Assembly: GCA_033765305.1 (NCBI GenBank)
Contig: JANRID010000062.1
Location: 1-64,000, forward strand
From: RDXT01 sp033765305
GTDB taxonomy: Bacteria > Bacteroidota > Bacteroidia > J057
Direction of reading: 5' to 3'
DNA length: 64,000 nt
Made by a program: the position numbers and the translations under genes. How positions within the stretch are numbered: position 1 is the first letter of the stretch; every line of letters begins with the position of its first letter. The notes beneath the pieces were generated by a model. It saw only the letters and a program-made list of their open reading frames with translations. It had not been told where the DNA came from and did not search any database. Shown here piece by piece: positions 23,208 to 33,036 of this stretch.

Positions 23208-25271
23208 CTACCTTACAATCAACAGCGTACGCGCCAAGTCCGCCTCAGGTGCGGTCAGCCGGCACAGGTAGGTGCCGGCAGGCAGGCTGCCGGTATCCAG
23301 CGGCACCGTATGCAGGCCTGCGCCCAGCGGCGCATCCAGCACCCGGCGCAGTTCGCGCCCCTGCACATCGCAGATGACCAGCCGGACCTGACCGGCCTGC
23401 CGAAGCTCGAAACGGGCGCTGCCAGTGCCCGCTGCCGGATGCGGCAGCAGTTCGAAGCGCAGGGCTCCGCCAGTGCCCGGATCCAGCGCGGTGGCCACCG
23501 CCCCGCTGCCGGTGAGGGTTACCACGCCATAGGCCGGAACCTGGACCGTCAGGGCGCCATTCTGGAGCTGCAGGGACGAGGCATTCCAGTAGCTGCCGTT
23601 GCTGGAGGTGAAGGCACTGAAGGGATAGGCGCCGGGCAGGGCCGCCGGGACGCTGACCGCTGCGGACTGGGCCTGCGTGCCGGTATTGATCAGCACGAGG
23701 GTGAGGGTCCCGTCGGCGTCGTGCACGTAGGCGCTGGCCAGCAGGCTGCTGCTGCCGGACTCTGCGCCGACCCGCACCGCATCCGGGCGGATGTATTTAA
23801 AAAAGTGCTTGGCAGCCACGTATTTAGGCGACAGCGCGCCTGCGCTTTGGCTCGTGAGGGCTTGGGTGGCTACCAGGCCGCTGCCGTCCGCCTCTGCAAA
23901 GGTCCAGTGCACCCAGGCGCTCTGGTAGCCGGTGGTGAGGGCCTGGTGAATCTTCACGGCGATGCTCCAGCCGCCTTCGTTCGGATAGCCGAAGGCGGGA
24001 TAGCGCCAGACCGGGTTTTCGCCGGACGTTTCGGTCATCCAGGATTTCTTGCCGTAGTTGCGGAAGCCGGCCACATTGCCGGGAATGCCGGCGGCGGGGC
24101 TGCTGCTCCAGCCATTGGCCCACCAGTCCCAGAGCTGCGAATTGGCGCCGGCGGCGCTGACCCCGTCGCTGCCGTAGCCGTGGATGCAGAAGAAATCGAG
24201 GGCGGCCAGCGCAGCGGGATCCGCGCCGAGCTGCTGGAGGTACTGGAGGTTTTTGTGGACCGTGCTGCTGCCGCCGCCGTACTGCCACATGCCGTAGGCA
24301 TCGCCGCCGAGCAGGTCTTCGGGGCCCATGATGCGGACGCCTGCCAGTTCGGGGTATTTGTCGAACTCCGCACGCACGGCCTTGAGGGCCGTAAGATACT
24401 GCGAAGCCAGCGGGTAGGTCATGCTGTTGTAGAACTGCTCGAAGTTCAGCTCGTTCTGGATGCTGACGGCATAGAAGACGGTGCCGAAGTGGCGCTGGTA
24501 GCCCAGGGTAAACGCAGCTATTCCCCTGGCAAACTGCGTAAGCGCGCTGGTGGGGCCGGTGCCGCCGAGGGCGGCATCGTTGAACACGCCGAGGGGCGTA
24601 CCGGAGACATCCAGCCTGCCGCCGGCGAAATTACCGCCCCAGACGAAGGGCCAGGCGCTGCCGCTGACGGGTCCCGGCCACCAGTTCTGGCTCCAGGCAT
24701 TGCCGGAGCTGACCTTGACCCAGGGCGCCGGCGACCAGACGGAGCCGATGAGCTTGAAATCGCCCAGCTGGGCCTTGCGGCTGATGCCTGCGGCAATCGC
24801 GCCATTGGAGGGAAAGGTGAAATAGCCGATATTCTGCTCGATGTCGGGGCCCATGACGGCGATGGGCGCCTGCTGCCCGCCGAAGGTGCGGCTGTAGTCG
24901 CCGGGATTTGTGTAGGTGCGCACGCGGTTGTTTTCGGGGCCGTTGGGGTTGTCGGGGTCTTCGAGGTTGAAGACGCTGTTGACGCCGCTGCCCATGAACC
25001 AGGGCGAATAGTAGCTCAGATCGGAATACGGGGCTTTGAACGAAGGCGTCAGATCCACGCGGTAGATCGAGGCGCCGAGGTCGTCGTAGTAGAGCTGCTG
25101 CCACCAGGCCTGGCTGGCGGCATCGCCGCCCTGGAAGGCGCCGAAGCCGTCGATAGGCTGCCGGCGGTCGCCGAGATCGACCTGCACAGTGGTCTGGGCA
25201 TGCAGGGAAAGTGCGCCTGAAACGAGCGCCGCCAGGGCGCTGCGGAGGAGAAATGAAGCGGAAAGATGCAT
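23208..25271 (-). CDS. Secreted GH30-like glycoside hydrolase with T9SS C-terminal domain
   Basis: The 687-residue protein has a signal peptide (SALAALVSGALSLHAQ). Its TIM-barrel domain matches O-glycosyl hydrolases of family 30: GFGAFQGGDAA, then the likely acid/base E274 in SIQNELNF and nucleophile E414 in WMTETSGEN. A beta-sandwich follows. The last 75 residues (ELLPHPAAG to AGTYLCRLTAPE) form a Por-type sorting domain, so it is probably surface-bound or released by T9SS. It is the only minus-strand gene in the right arm. It could trim or remodel the polymer made by the locus; family 30 includes xylanases, glucosidases and galactanases, and the specificity is open. Confidence 0.82.
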   Translation of the reverse strand: MHLSASFLLRSALAALVSGALSLHAQTTVQVDLGDRRQPIDGFGAFQGGDAASQAWWQQLYYDDLGASIYRVDLTPSFKAPYSDLSYYSPWFMGSGVNSVFNLEDPDNPNGPENNRVRTYTNPGDYSRTFGGQQAPIAVMGPDIEQNIGYFTFPSNGAIAAGISRKAQLGDFKLIGSVWSPAPWVKVSSGNAWSQNWWPGPVSGSAWPFVWGGNFAGGRLDVSGTPLGVFNDAALGGTGPTSALTQFARGIAAFTLGYQRHFGTVFYAVSIQNELNFEQFYNSMTYPLASQYLTALKAVRAEFDKYPELAGVRIMGPEDLLGGDAYGMWQYGGGSSTVHKNLQYLQQLGADPAALAALDFFCIHGYGSDGVSAAGANSQLWDWWANGWSSSPAAGIPGNVAGFRNYGKKSWMTETSGENPVWRYPAFGYPNEGGWSIAVKIHQALTTGYQSAWVHWTFAEADGSGLVATQALTSQSAGALSPKYVAAKHFFKYIRPDAVRVGAESGSSSLLASAYVHDADGTLTLVLINTGTQAQSAAVSVPAALPGAYPFSAFTSSNGSYWNASSLQLQNGALTVQVPAYGVVTLTGSGAVATALDPGTGGALRFELLPHPAAGTGSARFELRQAGQVRLVICDVQGRELRRVLDAPLGAGLHTVPLDTGSLPAGTYLCRLTAPEADLARTLLIVR

Positions 25272-25453
25272 AGGTCAGCCGGATTACCGGATTACGTGGG
25301 GAGCAGGTTCAAGTAACGCAATTCCTGCAGCGGCGCCGTCCTGTACTGTGCAGGGCCTGTTCCGGATGCGCGGCTCACTCTCCCTAAATCCCCGTCAGCC
25401 TCGCAAGCCGGACCATTCGCCCCGGAAACTGCAAGGCCGCGTTTGATTCAAGC

Positions 25454-25461
25454 TACTTTTG
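25454..25461 (+). promoter_or_regulatory. -7 element before GT4 glycosyltransferase 2
   Basis: The plus strand reads TACTTTTG followed by T, a perfect TAnnTTTG, 55 bases before the ATG at 25517. No TTG is seen at 17-23 bases upstream. A promoter is expected here because the preceding gene is on the other strand. Confidence 0.45.
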
Positions 25462-25516
25462 TTTCCGTAGTCCTGAACCATTTCCGGAACTTACTCCCTG
25501 TTTGCGAATCAGTCTC

Positions 25517-26686
25517 ATGCGTCTTTACTATCTCAGTAACTCCTTCATCCCCTCCCGGCAGGCGAACAGCATCCAGGTCATGAAAATGTGCCAGGCCTTC
25601 GCCCGGTTTGCCCAGCACGTGGCGCTCTTCTGCCGCAAGGCCGAGTCCGATGAGGAGGGAGACAGCCAGATCTACCGCTACTACGGTGTTGCCGAGTCGT
25701 TCGAGCTGATCCGCCTGGACATCCCGCCGGTGCGGGTGATCCGCCGGCTGCTGTATGCCTTTGCGGTGATCCGCAGGCTGCGCCGGGACCCCAATTCGTT
25801 TCTCCTCTTCGGGCGCGATTACTACGTCCTGGGCCTGATCAGCATATTCCGGCTGGTCAACCGCCCGATGGGGCTCGAAATCCACCAGCCGCCTACGGAC
25901 CGGCTGCAGCATTTCCTTCAGCGCCGCATTTTCTCCAATCCGAATTTCAAGCGCCTGGTCGTCATCTCCCAGGCCCTGGCCGACGAGTACCTGCGGCTCT
26001 ACGGCAAGCTGCTCGAAGGCAAGATCACCGTGGCGCACGACGGCGCCGACACGCACCAGATTCCGGCGGAGATGCTCTCCAATCCGGCTTATCACCAGCG
26101 GGGCGCAGCCTTCCGGCTGGGCTATATCGGCAGCCTGTATCCGGGCAAGGGCATGGAGCTCATCGCGCAGCTGGCGCCGCTGGCGCCCGACTGCGAGTTT
26201 CACGTCGTGGGCGGGCGGCCCGAAGACATCGCCCGCTGGCAGGAGGCCTGCCCTTCGGGCAATCTGGTCTTCCACGGATTTGTGCAGCCCGAACGGGTGT
26301 ATGAGTTCATGGCCGAGTTTGATGTGCTGCTGGCGCCCTATCAGCCCAATGTGCTGGTGGGCGACCGCAAGGTGGACATTGCCCGCTGGATGTCGCCGCT
26401 GAAGCTCTTTGAATACATGGCCGGCGGCAAGCCCATCATTGCCACCGACCTGCCGGTGCTGCGGGAGGTGGTCGCCCACCGCGAAAATGCCCTGCTCGCC
26501 CGCGCCGAAACGCCGGAAGAGTGGGTGCGCTGCATCCGCGAGCTGCAGGGCGACGAGCTGCTGCGCCGCCGCCTGGGGACCCAGGCCCAGCGCGACTTTT
26601 TCAGCCATTATACCTGGGAAAAACGCGCCGAGCTGATCCTGCAGTCCATGACCCAGCGCAAGCCTGTCCGCGAAAAAGTGGTATAA
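25517..26686 (+). CDS. GT4 family glycosyltransferase 2
   Basis: The 389-residue protein starts MRLYYLSNSFIPSRQANSIQ, a GT-B N-terminus. The C-terminal domain contains LGYIGSLYPGKGMELI and LKLFEYMAGGKPIIATD, the donor-binding part of GT4 enzymes. An in-frame TTG lies five codons upstream; I prefer the ATG. It restarts the plus-strand operon after the GH30-like gene and is followed by the polymerase gene 32 bp later. Confidence 0.88.
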   Translation: MRLYYLSNSFIPSRQANSIQVMKMCQAFARFAQHVALFCRKAESDEEGDSQIYRYYGVAESFELIRLDIPPVRVIRRLLYAFAVIRRLRRDPNSFLLFGRDYYVLGLISIFRLVNRPMGLEIHQPPTDRLQHFLQRRIFSNPNFKRLVVISQALADEYLRLYGKLLEGKITVAHDGADTHQIPAEMLSNPAYHQRGAAFRLGYIGSLYPGKGMELIAQLAPLAPDCEFHVVGGRPEDIARWQEACPSGNLVFHGFVQPERVYEFMAEFDVLLAPYQPNVLVGDRKVDIARWMSPLKLFEYMAGGKPIIATDLPVLREVVAHRENALLARAETPEEWVRCIRELQGDELLRRRLGTQAQRDFFSHYTWEKRAELILQSMTQRKPVREKVV

Positions 26687-26718
26687 TTGCACGAACCTGC
26701 CATACGCCCAGCTGCATC

Positions 26719-28146
26719 ATGAATAATATCGTCGTACTGCTCGGAAGCGTTGTGACCATTCTGCTGGCCGCCTTTATCCTGCTCCAGGACCGGCGGTCTG
26801 TGTTCTGGTCGGCTTTCGTGCTGGTATTCATCCCGATCGATTACATCAAGCGGTTTTACTTCGAAGTGCCCAGCGCGGTGCGCTGGCTGCCGATGTTTGC
26901 CATGGTCGGCTTCGGCCTGATGGTCTTTCTGCTGATTCCCCACCGCAAGGCCAGCATTCCCCGCCCGTTTTCCCTGCTGTTCCTTTTTACGCTGCTGCTC
27001 GGCGCCCTTTCCCTGATGGCCAATGAAAAAGCCAGCATCGGCGCCTATGTGATGTCCCAGCGCGGCTTCATCATGGTCTTCGGCTTCATGACCCTGTGCA
27101 AGGCCGTCTACGACCTCTACGACAAGGACAAGATGTTCGGGTTCATCGTCATCGCGGGCATGGCCTCCACGGCGGCAGCCATTTTTCAGCGGGTGTATTA
27201 TGTGGTATTGCTCAACTACACCGGCGACCGCGTGACGGGGCTCTTTTCCGTGGACGGGATCTTCGTGTTTTTCCAGCTCTTCTGCATTTTCGTCACCCTC
27301 ACCTACTGGCTCTACGGCCGCCAGATCCTGCCCTTCATGACCACCAACCAGGTGCTGATCGTGCTGATGATGTCGGTGGTGGTGTGCAACGACAAGGCGG
27401 CGATTGTATTCCTCGTGCTGCTCATCCTCTTCATCACCACGCAGGTGGGCTTCGAGATCATCTGGAAAAGCTTCGGAAAGATCTTCGCCGGCTTCGCCGG
27501 CCTGGGCCTGATTCTGGTGATCTTCAACGCTGTGTACCAGCAGGGCTACGAAGGCAAGGCGCACGTATCGGACGCCTCGCTGAGCCAGTACATCGAAAAT
27601 CCGGACAACATCCGCAAATACATCGTCGGGGGCGACCACATGTACCAGAAGATGACCCCGGACGGCCAGCTGCTGCGCGGCGCCGCCGTGGAATTTGCCT
27701 GGAAGCTCATCGTCAAGCGCCCCGAAACCCTCTGGCTCGGCATGGGCGCCGGCAGCACGCAGCACTCCAACATGCCCGGTGCGATGGGCTACCTGGAGGA
27801 GCGCTATCCGGGCTACACCATCGGGCGGGTGCCGCTGTCGATGTTCCTGGGCGAGCTGGGCGTCATCGGGCTGCTGGCCCACCTGGGGCTGCTGGCCATG
27901 ATCTTCATGTGGCGGCCTGCCGATCCGCGTGCGGACCGGGACGATTTCCACCTCATCCGCAAGGGCTTCGTGGTGCTGATGGTCCTGTATTACATCTACG
28001 AAAACATGTATTTCGAACCGGTCTTTGCCCTCCTGCTCGCAGCCTTGTATTATCCCTACCGGGCGCCCGCGCCCCGGCCTCCGGCAGAAGCATCCGATGC
28101 TTCCTCCGAAGAACCGCAGCAGCTTACTCAACCGGCCACGATCTGA
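26719..28146 (+). CDS. wzy: Wzy-like O-antigen/exopolysaccharide polymerase
   Basis: The 475-residue integral membrane protein has about ten or more predicted helices. A long periplasmic loop lies between about residues 275 and 355 (VSDASLSQYIENPDNIRKYI onwards). Toward the end of this loop is the pattern LWLGMGAGSTQHSN, which resembles the G-x-G-x-x-x-H-N region of Wzy and ligase proteins. It should polymerise repeat units on the periplasmic side. The stop overlaps the start of the next GT4 gene by one base (TGATG). Wzy proteins diverge fast, so the call rests on topology, loop and context. A ligase role is less likely because of the Wzx/Wzc context. Confidence 0.75.
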   Translation: MNNIVVLLGSVVTILLAAFILLQDRRSVFWSAFVLVFIPIDYIKRFYFEVPSAVRWLPMFAMVGFGLMVFLLIPHRKASIPRPFSLLFLFTLLLGALSLMANEKASIGAYVMSQRGFIMVFGFMTLCKAVYDLYDKDKMFGFIVIAGMASTAAAIFQRVYYVVLLNYTGDRVTGLFSVDGIFVFFQLFCIFVTLTYWLYGRQILPFMTTNQVLIVLMMSVVVCNDKAAIVFLVLLILFITTQVGFEIIWKSFGKIFAGFAGLGLILVIFNAVYQQGYEGKAHVSDASLSQYIENPDNIRKYIVGGDHMYQKMTPDGQLLRGAAVEFAWKLIVKRPETLWLGMGAGSTQHSNMPGAMGYLEERYPGYTIGRVPLSMFLGELGVIGLLAHLGLLAMIFMWRPADPRADRDDFHLIRKGFVVLMVLYYIYENMYFEPVFALLLAALYYPYRAPAPRPPAEASDASSEEPQQLTQPATI

Positions 28147-29243
28147 TGAACCCTGCCAACCGCACTATCTTTGTTCTGATCCGCTCCCTGGCCAACGGCG
28201 GCGCCGAAAAGCAAAGCATCCTGCTGACGCAGGCGCTGAACTCCGCCTTCAAGGCTTCGCTGGTGGTCCTGAGCGAGACCCCTTTGCTCGAAAAACATGT
28301 GAAAGCCGCCAGCCAGGCGGGCATCGAGGTGATTTTCCTCAAAGGAAATCTCCTGCAGAAAATCAGCCAGTTCCGCGCGCTGGTCCGCGCGCGCAAGGCC
28401 GAGGTGCTCTTTGCCCACCTGCCCAGCGATACCTTCTTCGCTGCGGTGGCGGGCCGGCTCGCAGGCGTGCCCTATATCTTCGGCGGGCTGCGCAATGCCT
28501 GGGTAAGCCGCTCCAAGCTGCTCCTGATGCGCCTGGCGCACAACCGCCTGCTGAATTACTCCATCTCCAACTCCTGGGCCGGCAAGCGCTACCTGGATGT
28601 GAACGGCTTCAAACCGGAGAAAACCCTGGTGCTGCCCAACGGCATCGTGATGAGCGAGCCGCTGCGCGAGCGCCAGCCGCAGCCGGGCAGCGAAGCGCGG
28701 ATCATCTCGGTGGGCCGCTTCGTGCCGCAGAAGGACTTCCGCAACGCCATCGCGGCGATGAGCCGCCTGCGGCACTTCCCCGGCGTGCCGCCGTTCCAGT
28801 ACCACCTCGTGGGCTACGGCGAGCAGGAAGCCGAAATTCGGCAGTGGATTTCGGAATTTCAGGTGCAGGACCTCGTGACCGTGCATATCAATCCGCCCAA
28901 CCTGCCCGATCTCTACCGCCAGAGCGACATCTACCTGTGCAGCTCCATCTTCGAGGGCGTATCCAACACGGTCATGGAGGCGATGATGTACTCCCTGCCG
29001 GTGGTGGCCACCCGCGTGGGCGACAACGACCAGCTGGTCATCGACCACGAGACGGGGCTGCTGACCAACCCCGGCGAACCGGATGGCATGGCCTTCCAGC
29101 TTTCGCAGCTGCTGCTGAACTCGGAGCAGCGCCTGGCCTACGGCCAAGCTGCCTACGACCGGCTCGCGAAGCTCTACTCCTACGAGACCTTCCGTCAGAA
29201 CTACCTGACGCTGATCCAGACCAAGGCGCCGGCGCGCGCCTGA
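28146..29243 (+). CDS. GT4 family glycosyltransferase 3
   Basis: The 365-residue protein begins with FVLIRSLANGGAEKQSILL, the G-G-A-E signature of many GT4 enzymes. It carries ISVGRFVPQKDF and FEGVSNTVMEAMMYSLPVVAT in the C-terminal donor domain. It is translationally coupled to the polymerase gene. It would add a sugar to the repeat unit; donor and linkage are unknown. Confidence 0.9.
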   Translation: MNPANRTIFVLIRSLANGGAEKQSILLTQALNSAFKASLVVLSETPLLEKHVKAASQAGIEVIFLKGNLLQKISQFRALVRARKAEVLFAHLPSDTFFAAVAGRLAGVPYIFGGLRNAWVSRSKLLLMRLAHNRLLNYSISNSWAGKRYLDVNGFKPEKTLVLPNGIVMSEPLRERQPQPGSEARIISVGRFVPQKDFRNAIAAMSRLRHFPGVPPFQYHLVGYGEQEAEIRQWISEFQVQDLVTVHINPPNLPDLYRQSDIYLCSSIFEGVSNTVMEAMMYSLPVVATRVGDNDQLVIDHETGLLTNPGEPDGMAFQLSQLLLNSEQRLAYGQAAYDRLAKLYSYETFRQNYLTLIQTKAPARA

Positions 29244-29327
29244 CGCACCCGTGCGGCGCGCATTTCCCGCACTTCCCACCGACGACCGATTACCCTCCGT
29301 ATTTCTCAGCCTTCGAGCCTGATTGTT

Positions 29328-30458
29328 ATGCAAAAACCGAAAATCGCCATCATCGGGGAGAAATTCTGGCCTTCCCGCGGCGGCACCAGCCGGATTATTG
29401 AAGACACCCTTGTTCAGCTCAAAGACCGCTACGACTTTACCATGTACTGCTACACCCATCCGGAGGCCGCAGGCCATATCCCGGAGGTGAAGGTGGTGCA
29501 GTTCAATCCCTATCCCTTCGGGGCGCTGGGCGTATTTTTCTTCTACCTGCGCTGCACGCTGCATGCGCTGCGCCAGGGCCATTTCGACCTGATCCACGTC
29601 CACAAGACCGATGCGGCGGTGTTTGCCTCCATGCTGGCGCGGAAGTATCCGGTGATCGCCACCTCGCACGAGGCGCCCTACCGCCGGGACAAGTGGTCGG
29701 CCATCGGCAAGGCCTATTTCCGCCTCATGGAACGCACCTTCATGGCTTCGAAGGCTACGCTGACCTGCATTTCCCGCCCGCTGAGCGAATATTACGAGCA
29801 GAAATACGGACGCAAAGTGCAGTACATCCCCAACGGGGTGCAGCTGACCTCCAAATCGGACTACCACTACGAGGCTGCCGATTCCCTGCTGGCGAAGCAC
29901 GGCGTATCGGGCGAGTTCCTCTTCTTTGCCGCGCGCCGCATCATGGGCACCAAAGGCGCCCATCACCTGCTCAAGGCCCTCAACCTGGCCGGCTACCGCG
30001 GCCCGGTGGTCATCGCCGGCGACATGGACCAGCTGCCAGCCTATACCCGCCTGCTGGAAGACCTGTCCAAAACGCTGGATGTCAAGTTTGTAGGGTTCAT
30101 CAACAACAAAGAGACCCTGCTGGCGCTGGTGGACCGCTCCAAGTTTTTCGTCTTCCCTTCGGAGACCGAAGGCATGTCCATCATGCTGCTGGAAGTAGCC
30201 AGCGTGGGCACGCCGCTCATCTGCAGCGATATTCCGGAGAATACGGCCGTTTTCGACGCCGACGAGGTGCTGTATTTCCGCAACAAGGACGCCGAAGACC
30301 TGCGCGACAAGCTGGTGTACGCCTTCGACAACGAGGCGGAAATGCAGCTCCGGGCCGATCTGGCGCAGCGTCGCGTGCGCGAGGAGTACGACCGCGAGCT
30401 GATCGTGCGCCACTACGTGGCCCTCTACGACCAGCACCTTGCGCAACCGGTCCGCTGA
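29328..30458 (+). CDS. GT4 family glycosyltransferase 4
   Basis: The 376-residue protein starts KIAIIGEKFWPSRGGTSRII. It contains FDLIHVHKTDA, FFAARRIMGTKGAHHLL and the donor-site ETEGMSIMLLEVASVGTPLI. It is the last glycosyltransferase of the right arm and is followed by a strong terminator hairpin at 30496. The acyltransferase genes beyond may therefore be expressed partly on their own. Confidence 0.9.
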   Translation: MQKPKIAIIGEKFWPSRGGTSRIIEDTLVQLKDRYDFTMYCYTHPEAAGHIPEVKVVQFNPYPFGALGVFFFYLRCTLHALRQGHFDLIHVHKTDAAVFASMLARKYPVIATSHEAPYRRDKWSAIGKAYFRLMERTFMASKATLTCISRPLSEYYEQKYGRKVQYIPNGVQLTSKSDYHYEAADSLLAKHGVSGEFLFFAARRIMGTKGAHHLLKALNLAGYRGPVVIAGDMDQLPAYTRLLEDLSKTLDVKFVGFINNKETLLALVDRSKFFVFPSETEGMSIMLLEVASVGTPLICSDIPENTAVFDADEVLYFRNKDAEDLRDKLVYAFDNEAEMQLRADLAQRRVREEYDRELIVRHYVALYDQHLAQPVR

Positions 30459-30495
30459 TCGGGCCGCTGAACGCCGTGTTTTAGCCGTTTGGCCG

Positions 30496-30534
30496 GGCGG
30501 GAGGCAGCCGGGCTGCCTCCCGCCGTATTTTTAT
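30496..30534 (+). terminator. Strong Rho-independent terminator after GT4 gene 4
   Basis: A perfect 13-bp stem (GGCGGGAGGCAGC / GCTGCCTCCCGCC, 30496-30508 and 30512-30524) with a 3-base loop is followed by GTATTTTTAT. It separates the glycosyltransferase block from the acyltransferase block. The T-rich end also contains TATTTTTA, one base away from a -7 element, before the MBOAT gene at 30560. Confidence 0.88.
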
Positions 30535-30559
30535 CCCGCAATCATTCACGAACTGCGCC

Positions 30560-32023
30560 ATGCTGTTTAACTCATTCGTGTTTGCAGTTTTTCTGCCCCT
30601 CGTCTTTTTCCTGTACTGGTTTGTCACCCACAAAAACCTGAGGCTGCAGAACTTCATGCTGCTCGTTGCCAGCTGCACCTTCTACGGCTGGTGGGACTGG
30701 AAATTTCTGGGGCTCGTATTCGTCAGCGCCTTCATCGACTACTTTGCCGGCATCGGCATCCAGGATACGGAAGACCCGCGCCGCCGCAAGCTGCTGCTGG
30801 TGCTCAGCATGTCCAGCAACCTGGGCATCCTGGGCTTTTTCAAATACTTCAACTTCTTCGTGGACAGCTTTGTGCAAGCCTTCGCCGGGGTCGGAATCCC
30901 GCTGGAAGCCAGCACGCTGAACATCATCCTGCCGGTGGGGATCAGCTTCTACACCTTCCAGAGCATGTCGTACACCATCGACATCTACAAGCGCGAGCTG
31001 GAGCCCACCCGCAACCCGATCGATTTTGCGGCCTTCGTGATGTTTTTCCCGCAGCTGGTGGCAGGGCCCATCGAGCGCGCCGCCAATCTGCTGCCGCAGT
31101 TTTATGTGCATAAGAAGTTCGACCTGGCGCTGGCCCAGGACGGCATCCGGCAGGTGTTCTGGGGCTTGTTCAAGAAAATCGTCATCGCCGATACCTGCGC
31201 CCACGCAGTCAACACCATTTTCGACCATTCGGAGACCATGAGCGGCAGCGCGCTGCTGCTGGGCGCCCTGCTGTTCACCTTCCAGATCTACGGCGACTTC
31301 TCCGGCTACTCAGACATCGCCATCGGCATCGCGCGCCTCTTCGGCTTCGAGCTGATGCAGAACTTCAACATGCCTTACCTCTCGCGCGACATCGGCGAGT
31401 TCTGGCGGCGCTGGCACATTTCGCTCTCCACCTGGTTCCGCGACTATGTGTACATCCCCCTGGGCGGCAGCCGGGTGAGCAAGTGGAAGCAGATCCGCAA
31501 TGTGATGATCGTCTTCACGGTGAGCGGATTCTGGCACGGCGCCAACTGGACCTTCATCTTCTGGGGCTTCCTCAACGGCCTGTACCAGATCCCGATCGTG
31601 CTGCGCAAAAACCGCAGGCCCGCCACCAAAGTGGTGGCCGAAGGCCGCCTCTTCCCTACCCCCAGGGAAGTCTTCCAGCTGGCAACCACTTTCGCCGCCA
31701 CGGTGCTCGCCTGGATTTTCTTCCGCGCCGAAAGCATCGGCCAGGCTTTCTCCATCATCGGCGAGATCTTCTCCCCCAGCCTGCTGAGCAACCCCGCCGC
31801 CTCCCTCGGCGGCTTCGACCTGCGCGATACGGTGGCCTACTCCTTCATCGCCATCGCCGTGCTGATGACCATCGAATGGCTGCAGCGCGGCAAGAAGCAC
31901 GGCCTGGAGCTCAGCGGCGGCCTGCCCGTCATGCGCTGGGCGGCCTACTTCGCCATGGTGGCGGTCATCATCCTCTTCCGCCGCACCGGCGGCAACCTCG
32001 ACTTCATCTACTTCCAGTTCTAA
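30560..32023 (+). CDS. MBOAT O-acyltransferase 1 (AlgI/DltB-like)
   Basis: The 487-residue multi-pass protein shows the MBOAT hallmarks. FFKYFNFFVDSF is at about 93, RRWHISLSTWFRDYVY at about 283-298, and the catalytic-type histidine H326 is in GFWHGANWTF. It should move an acyl group, most often acetyl, across the membrane for O-acylation of the polymer, as AlgI does for alginate. An SGNH-type partner gene follows 14 bp downstream, as in AlgI/AlgJ or DltB/DltD systems. A second MBOAT-SGNH pair is at 34884-37379, with similar start and end residues (MLFNSF and VYFQF / IYFQF). Confidence 0.93.
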   Translation: MLFNSFVFAVFLPLVFFLYWFVTHKNLRLQNFMLLVASCTFYGWWDWKFLGLVFVSAFIDYFAGIGIQDTEDPRRRKLLLVLSMSSNLGILGFFKYFNFFVDSFVQAFAGVGIPLEASTLNIILPVGISFYTFQSMSYTIDIYKRELEPTRNPIDFAAFVMFFPQLVAGPIERAANLLPQFYVHKKFDLALAQDGIRQVFWGLFKKIVIADTCAHAVNTIFDHSETMSGSALLLGALLFTFQIYGDFSGYSDIAIGIARLFGFELMQNFNMPYLSRDIGEFWRRWHISLSTWFRDYVYIPLGGSRVSKWKQIRNVMIVFTVSGFWHGANWTFIFWGFLNGLYQIPIVLRKNRRPATKVVAEGRLFPTPREVFQLATTFAATVLAWIFFRAESIGQAFSIIGEIFSPSLLSNPAASLGGFDLRDTVAYSFIAIAVLMTIEWLQRGKKHGLELSGGLPVMRWAAYFAMVAVIILFRRTGGNLDFIYFQF

Positions 32024-32037
32024 TCTGCTGATTGGCA

Positions 32038-33036
32038 ATGGATCAGAATCAGAAAGATATCATGCGGCTGCTGGGGAAGCTTTCCATCTTCCTCCTCCCC
32101 TTCATTCCCCTCAACTTCTATCTCTACTACAGCAGCCCGTTTTTCCAGAAGCAGCAGCTGTACCACGAGCGGATCGAAGGCTTTTTCGCCAAGCCCGGCG
32201 TCAAAACGCTGCTCATCGGCGACTCCCACCCGGAGGTGGTAGCCAATAAATTCCTCAACGACGAGACCTACAACCTCTCGTTCGGCGGGGATGCCCTCAA
32301 AGAGAGCTACCTGAAGCTGAAGTATGTGCTGGACCGGCCCAATACGGTGCAATACCTCTTCCTGACCGCCGATGCCCACATGCTCGGCGCCAAACGGGTC
32401 CATTCCGCCAACAATTCCTTCATGAACCTCTATGTCGTGAAGACCGGCCTCTACGACGTGTACAAGCGCCCCGCGCCCTCCGTGATCGGGGACATGGTGC
32501 CGCTCTTCAACGACAGCTATATCGAATACCTCAACACGCGGATCAAGGATGCCGCCACGGGCAACCTGGGCAAGCGCCAGCTCTACGAGGAGCTCCGCCA
32601 GGACCACCAGAAGTGGAGCCGCGACATCCCGGAAGCCGACCGGATCAAGTACGCCATCGCCACCGGGCGCGGCGACTACCGGAATGTGCTCGAAAACGAG
32701 GAGCAGGTCACGTATTACAAACAGATCCTCGACCTCTGCAAAGAAAAAGGCATCAAGGTGATCGGGGTGCAGTACCCGGCCATGCAGGAGTACATTGCCC
32801 AGTGCCCGCCGGAGACCCGCGCGAAGTACGATGCATTCCTCCAGGCCCAGGGCTTCTATGCACTGCTCGACTACCGGGATCTGACCCAGGATCCGAAGCT
32901 GTACAAGAATGAGGACCACGTGAACGACGAAGGTGCCAAGCTGCTGCTGCAGCGCATGGAGCAGGACCTGGGCATGCAGCTGGCCAATTCGAGCGCGTAT
33001 TCGAGCAACAGCCATACCAGCTTGACTTCCAATTGA
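32038..33036 (+). CDS. SGNH-like acyltransferase partner 1 (DltD/AlgJ-like)
   Basis: The 332-residue protein has one N-terminal membrane helix (about residues 15-32) and an extracytoplasmic SGNH-like domain. The serine motif GDSH is at about 61-64 and a late D-H pair (NEDHVNDEGAKLL) is at about 293-294. It probably takes the acyl group from MBOAT 1 and places it on the glycan. The ATG at 32038 is preferred; a TTG two codons upstream is also in frame. The stop overlaps the candidate TTG start of the beta-helix gene. Confidence 0.8.
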   Translation: MDQNQKDIMRLLGKLSIFLLPFIPLNFYLYYSSPFFQKQQLYHERIEGFFAKPGVKTLLIGDSHPEVVANKFLNDETYNLSFGGDALKESYLKLKYVLDRPNTVQYLFLTADAHMLGAKRVHSANNSFMNLYVVKTGLYDVYKRPAPSVIGDMVPLFNDSYIEYLNTRIKDAATGNLGKRQLYEELRQDHQKWSRDIPEADRIKYAIATGRGDYRNVLENEEQVTYYKQILDLCKEKGIKVIGVQYPAMQEYIAQCPPETRAKYDAFLQAQGFYALLDYRDLTQDPKLYKNEDHVNDEGAKLLLQRMEQDLGMQLANSSAYSSNSHTSLTSN

